Assembly (NCBI GenBank): GCA_964402115.1 | Contig: CAYOBW010000187.1 | Span: 1-14,042, forward strand | Source: CAYOBW01 sp964402115 | GTDB lineage: Bacteria; Verrucomicrobiota; Kiritimatiellia; UBA8416; CAYOBW01 | Reading direction: 5' to 3' | Length of the DNA: 14,042 bases | In this document: positions 13,193-14,042 of the stretch, in pieces | Position numbering within the stretch: the first letter of the stretch is position 1 | Layout: every line of letters starts with the position of its first letter | Translations under genes and position numbers: made by a program | The notes under the pieces: model-generated | Seen by the model: the letters and a program-made list of their open reading frames with translations, nothing else | The model's database searches: none | Told to the model about the DNA's origin: nothing

Positions 13193-14042
13193 CGCGGCGT
13201 CCCCGGCTCGCGCTTGGCCTTCGCGTGGGCCTCCCGGTTGCTGAGCATCCGGTTGACACACGAGAGGTACGCCTTGGTGCCCGCCTCGACGATGTCCGTG
13301 CTGGCGGCCTTGGAGCTGATGATCTCGTCGCCGAACGCCACGCGGAGGGTGACTTCGCCCATCGCATCCTTGCCGACCGAGATGGCCTGCAGCGAGAAGT
13401 CGAGCAGCTTGCCGTTGACCTTGGCGATGCGATCGATGGTCTTGAGGGAGGCGTCCACCGGCCCGTCGCCGCAGCCCGCGTCCTGGAAAACTTCCTTGCC
13501 GCGCTTGAGGCGGATCGTCGCGGTGGGTACGGTCGCGGTCCCGGCCGAGACGTGCAGGTAGTCCAGGATGAACGCATTCTCCATCACTTCCATCTGGTCG
13601 CGGGCAATCGACAGCAGGTCGTCCTCGTAGATGTTTTTCTTCTTGTCGGCGAGCTCGATGAACCGGTTGTAGGCCTTCTCGATTTCGTCGTCTGTCAGCT
13701 TCATGCCCATCTTCGCGAGTTTGTCGCGGAAAGCGTGGCGCCCGGAGTGTTTGCCCAGGACGAGGTCGGAGCCCTCGATGCCGATATCCTCGGGGCGCAT
13801 GATCTCGTACGTCGTCCGCTCCTTCAGGATGCCATCCTGGTGGACGCCGGACTCGTGGGCGAAGGCGTTGGCCCCGACGATCGCCTTGTTGCGCTGCACG
13901 AGCATGCCCGTCATGCGGCTGACCATGCGGCTGACGCGGAAGATCTCCCGGGTCTCCACGTTGGTGTGGAGCTTGAAGTAGTCCTGGCGGGTGCGGATGG
14001 CCATGACGACCTCCTCCAGCGAGGTGTTGCCGGCGCGTTCGC
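13189..14042 (-). CDS. leuA: 2-isopropylmalate synthase, C-terminal part (5' end beyond window)
   Basis: The last 284 codons are visible. The enzyme condenses acetyl-CoA with 2-oxoisovalerate, the first committed step of leucine synthesis. The fragment enters at GERAGN-TSLEEVVMAIRTR, just after the catalytic barrel's HxHND metal site, which lies outside the window. It continues with KLHTNVETREIFRVSRMVS, AFAHESGVHQDGILK, LGKHSGRHAFRDKLAKMG and the C-terminal regulatory domain with DAGCGDGPVDASLKTIDRI, the region that binds leucine for feedback inhibition. This domain and the AHESGVHQDG segment favour LeuA over citramalate synthase or homocitrate synthase, though these relatives cannot be fully excluded. 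The stop overlaps the aroE GTG start. Confidence 0.95.
   Translation of the reverse strand, partial: ERAGNTSLEEVVMAIRTRQDYFKLHTNVETREIFRVSRMVSRMTGMLVQRNKAIVGANAFAHESGVHQDGILKERTTYEIMRPEDIGIEGSDLVLGKHSGRHAFRDKLAKMGMKLTDDEIEKAYNRFIELADKKKNIYEDDLLSIARDQMEVMENAFILDYLHVSAGTATVPTATIRLKRGKEVFQDAGCGDGPVDASLKTIDRIAKVNGKLLDFSLQAISVGKDAMGEVTLRVAFGDEIISSKAASTDIVEAGTKAYLSCVNRMLSNREAHAKAKREPGTPR

Noticed and set aside
12326..13261. Longer aroE starting at the ATG at 13261
   Set aside because: It would overlap leuA by 73 bp and add unconserved residues, whereas the GTG at 13192 gives a GTGA overlap, proper spacing to GGGGA and a normal AroE N-terminus.

Overview
The window is GC-rich bacterial chromosome with tight gene packing and many 1-4 bp stop/start overlaps. 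The best guess for the host is a member of the PVC superphylum, of the Kiritimatiellota/Lentisphaerota/Verrucomicrobiota kind. This rests on a pseudopilin with an AFTLIELLVV-type N-terminus and a C-terminal H-x(n)-DG motif, and on a secreted protein joining a DUF7948-like domain to a sulfatase-modifying-factor (FGE-like) domain. The phylum call is an inference from gene style; no marker gene proves it.

Left part (1-6237, all minus strand). Reading leftwards from about 6290: a small signal-anchor protein, a secreted DUF7948 + FGE-like protein (4-bp overlap), then, after an 87-bp gap holding a hairpin, a large GT-C-like membrane protein, an O-antigen ligase/polymerase-like protein with a TPR-like tail, a 113-residue His/Asp-rich membrane protein, and the first 29 codons of a further gene with a signal-peptide-like start. 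This looks like the front of an envelope glycan assembly cluster that continues beyond the window.

Centre (6238-7237). A 336-bp divergent intergenic region has a sigma70-like promoter on each side and a 60-bp imperfect palindrome almost exactly midway between them. The rightward promoter drives a single pseudopilin-like gene (GTG start), which ends in a textbook rho-independent terminator.

Right part (7274-14042). priA (primosomal helicase) reads rightwards and meets a leftward amtB-PII pair tail to tail with only 8 bp between stop codons. amtB has a sigma54-like promoter 28-55 bp upstream of its start and a dyad about 100 bp further up, which suggests nitrogen-responsive control. The PII protein keeps its ligand residues but has Glu in place of the uridylylated Tyr51. 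Further right, leuA (C-terminal part, cut by the window end), aroE and a prepilin peptidase (pilD) are coupled by GTGA and ATGA overlaps. pilD is the expected processing enzyme for the pseudopilin about 5 kb away.

Most of the right half is housekeeping. The less ordinary material is the left cluster, the palindrome between divergent promoters, the non-catalytic FGE-like chimera and the Tyr51-less PII. I found no CRISPR array, tRNA, rRNA, transposase or attachment site.
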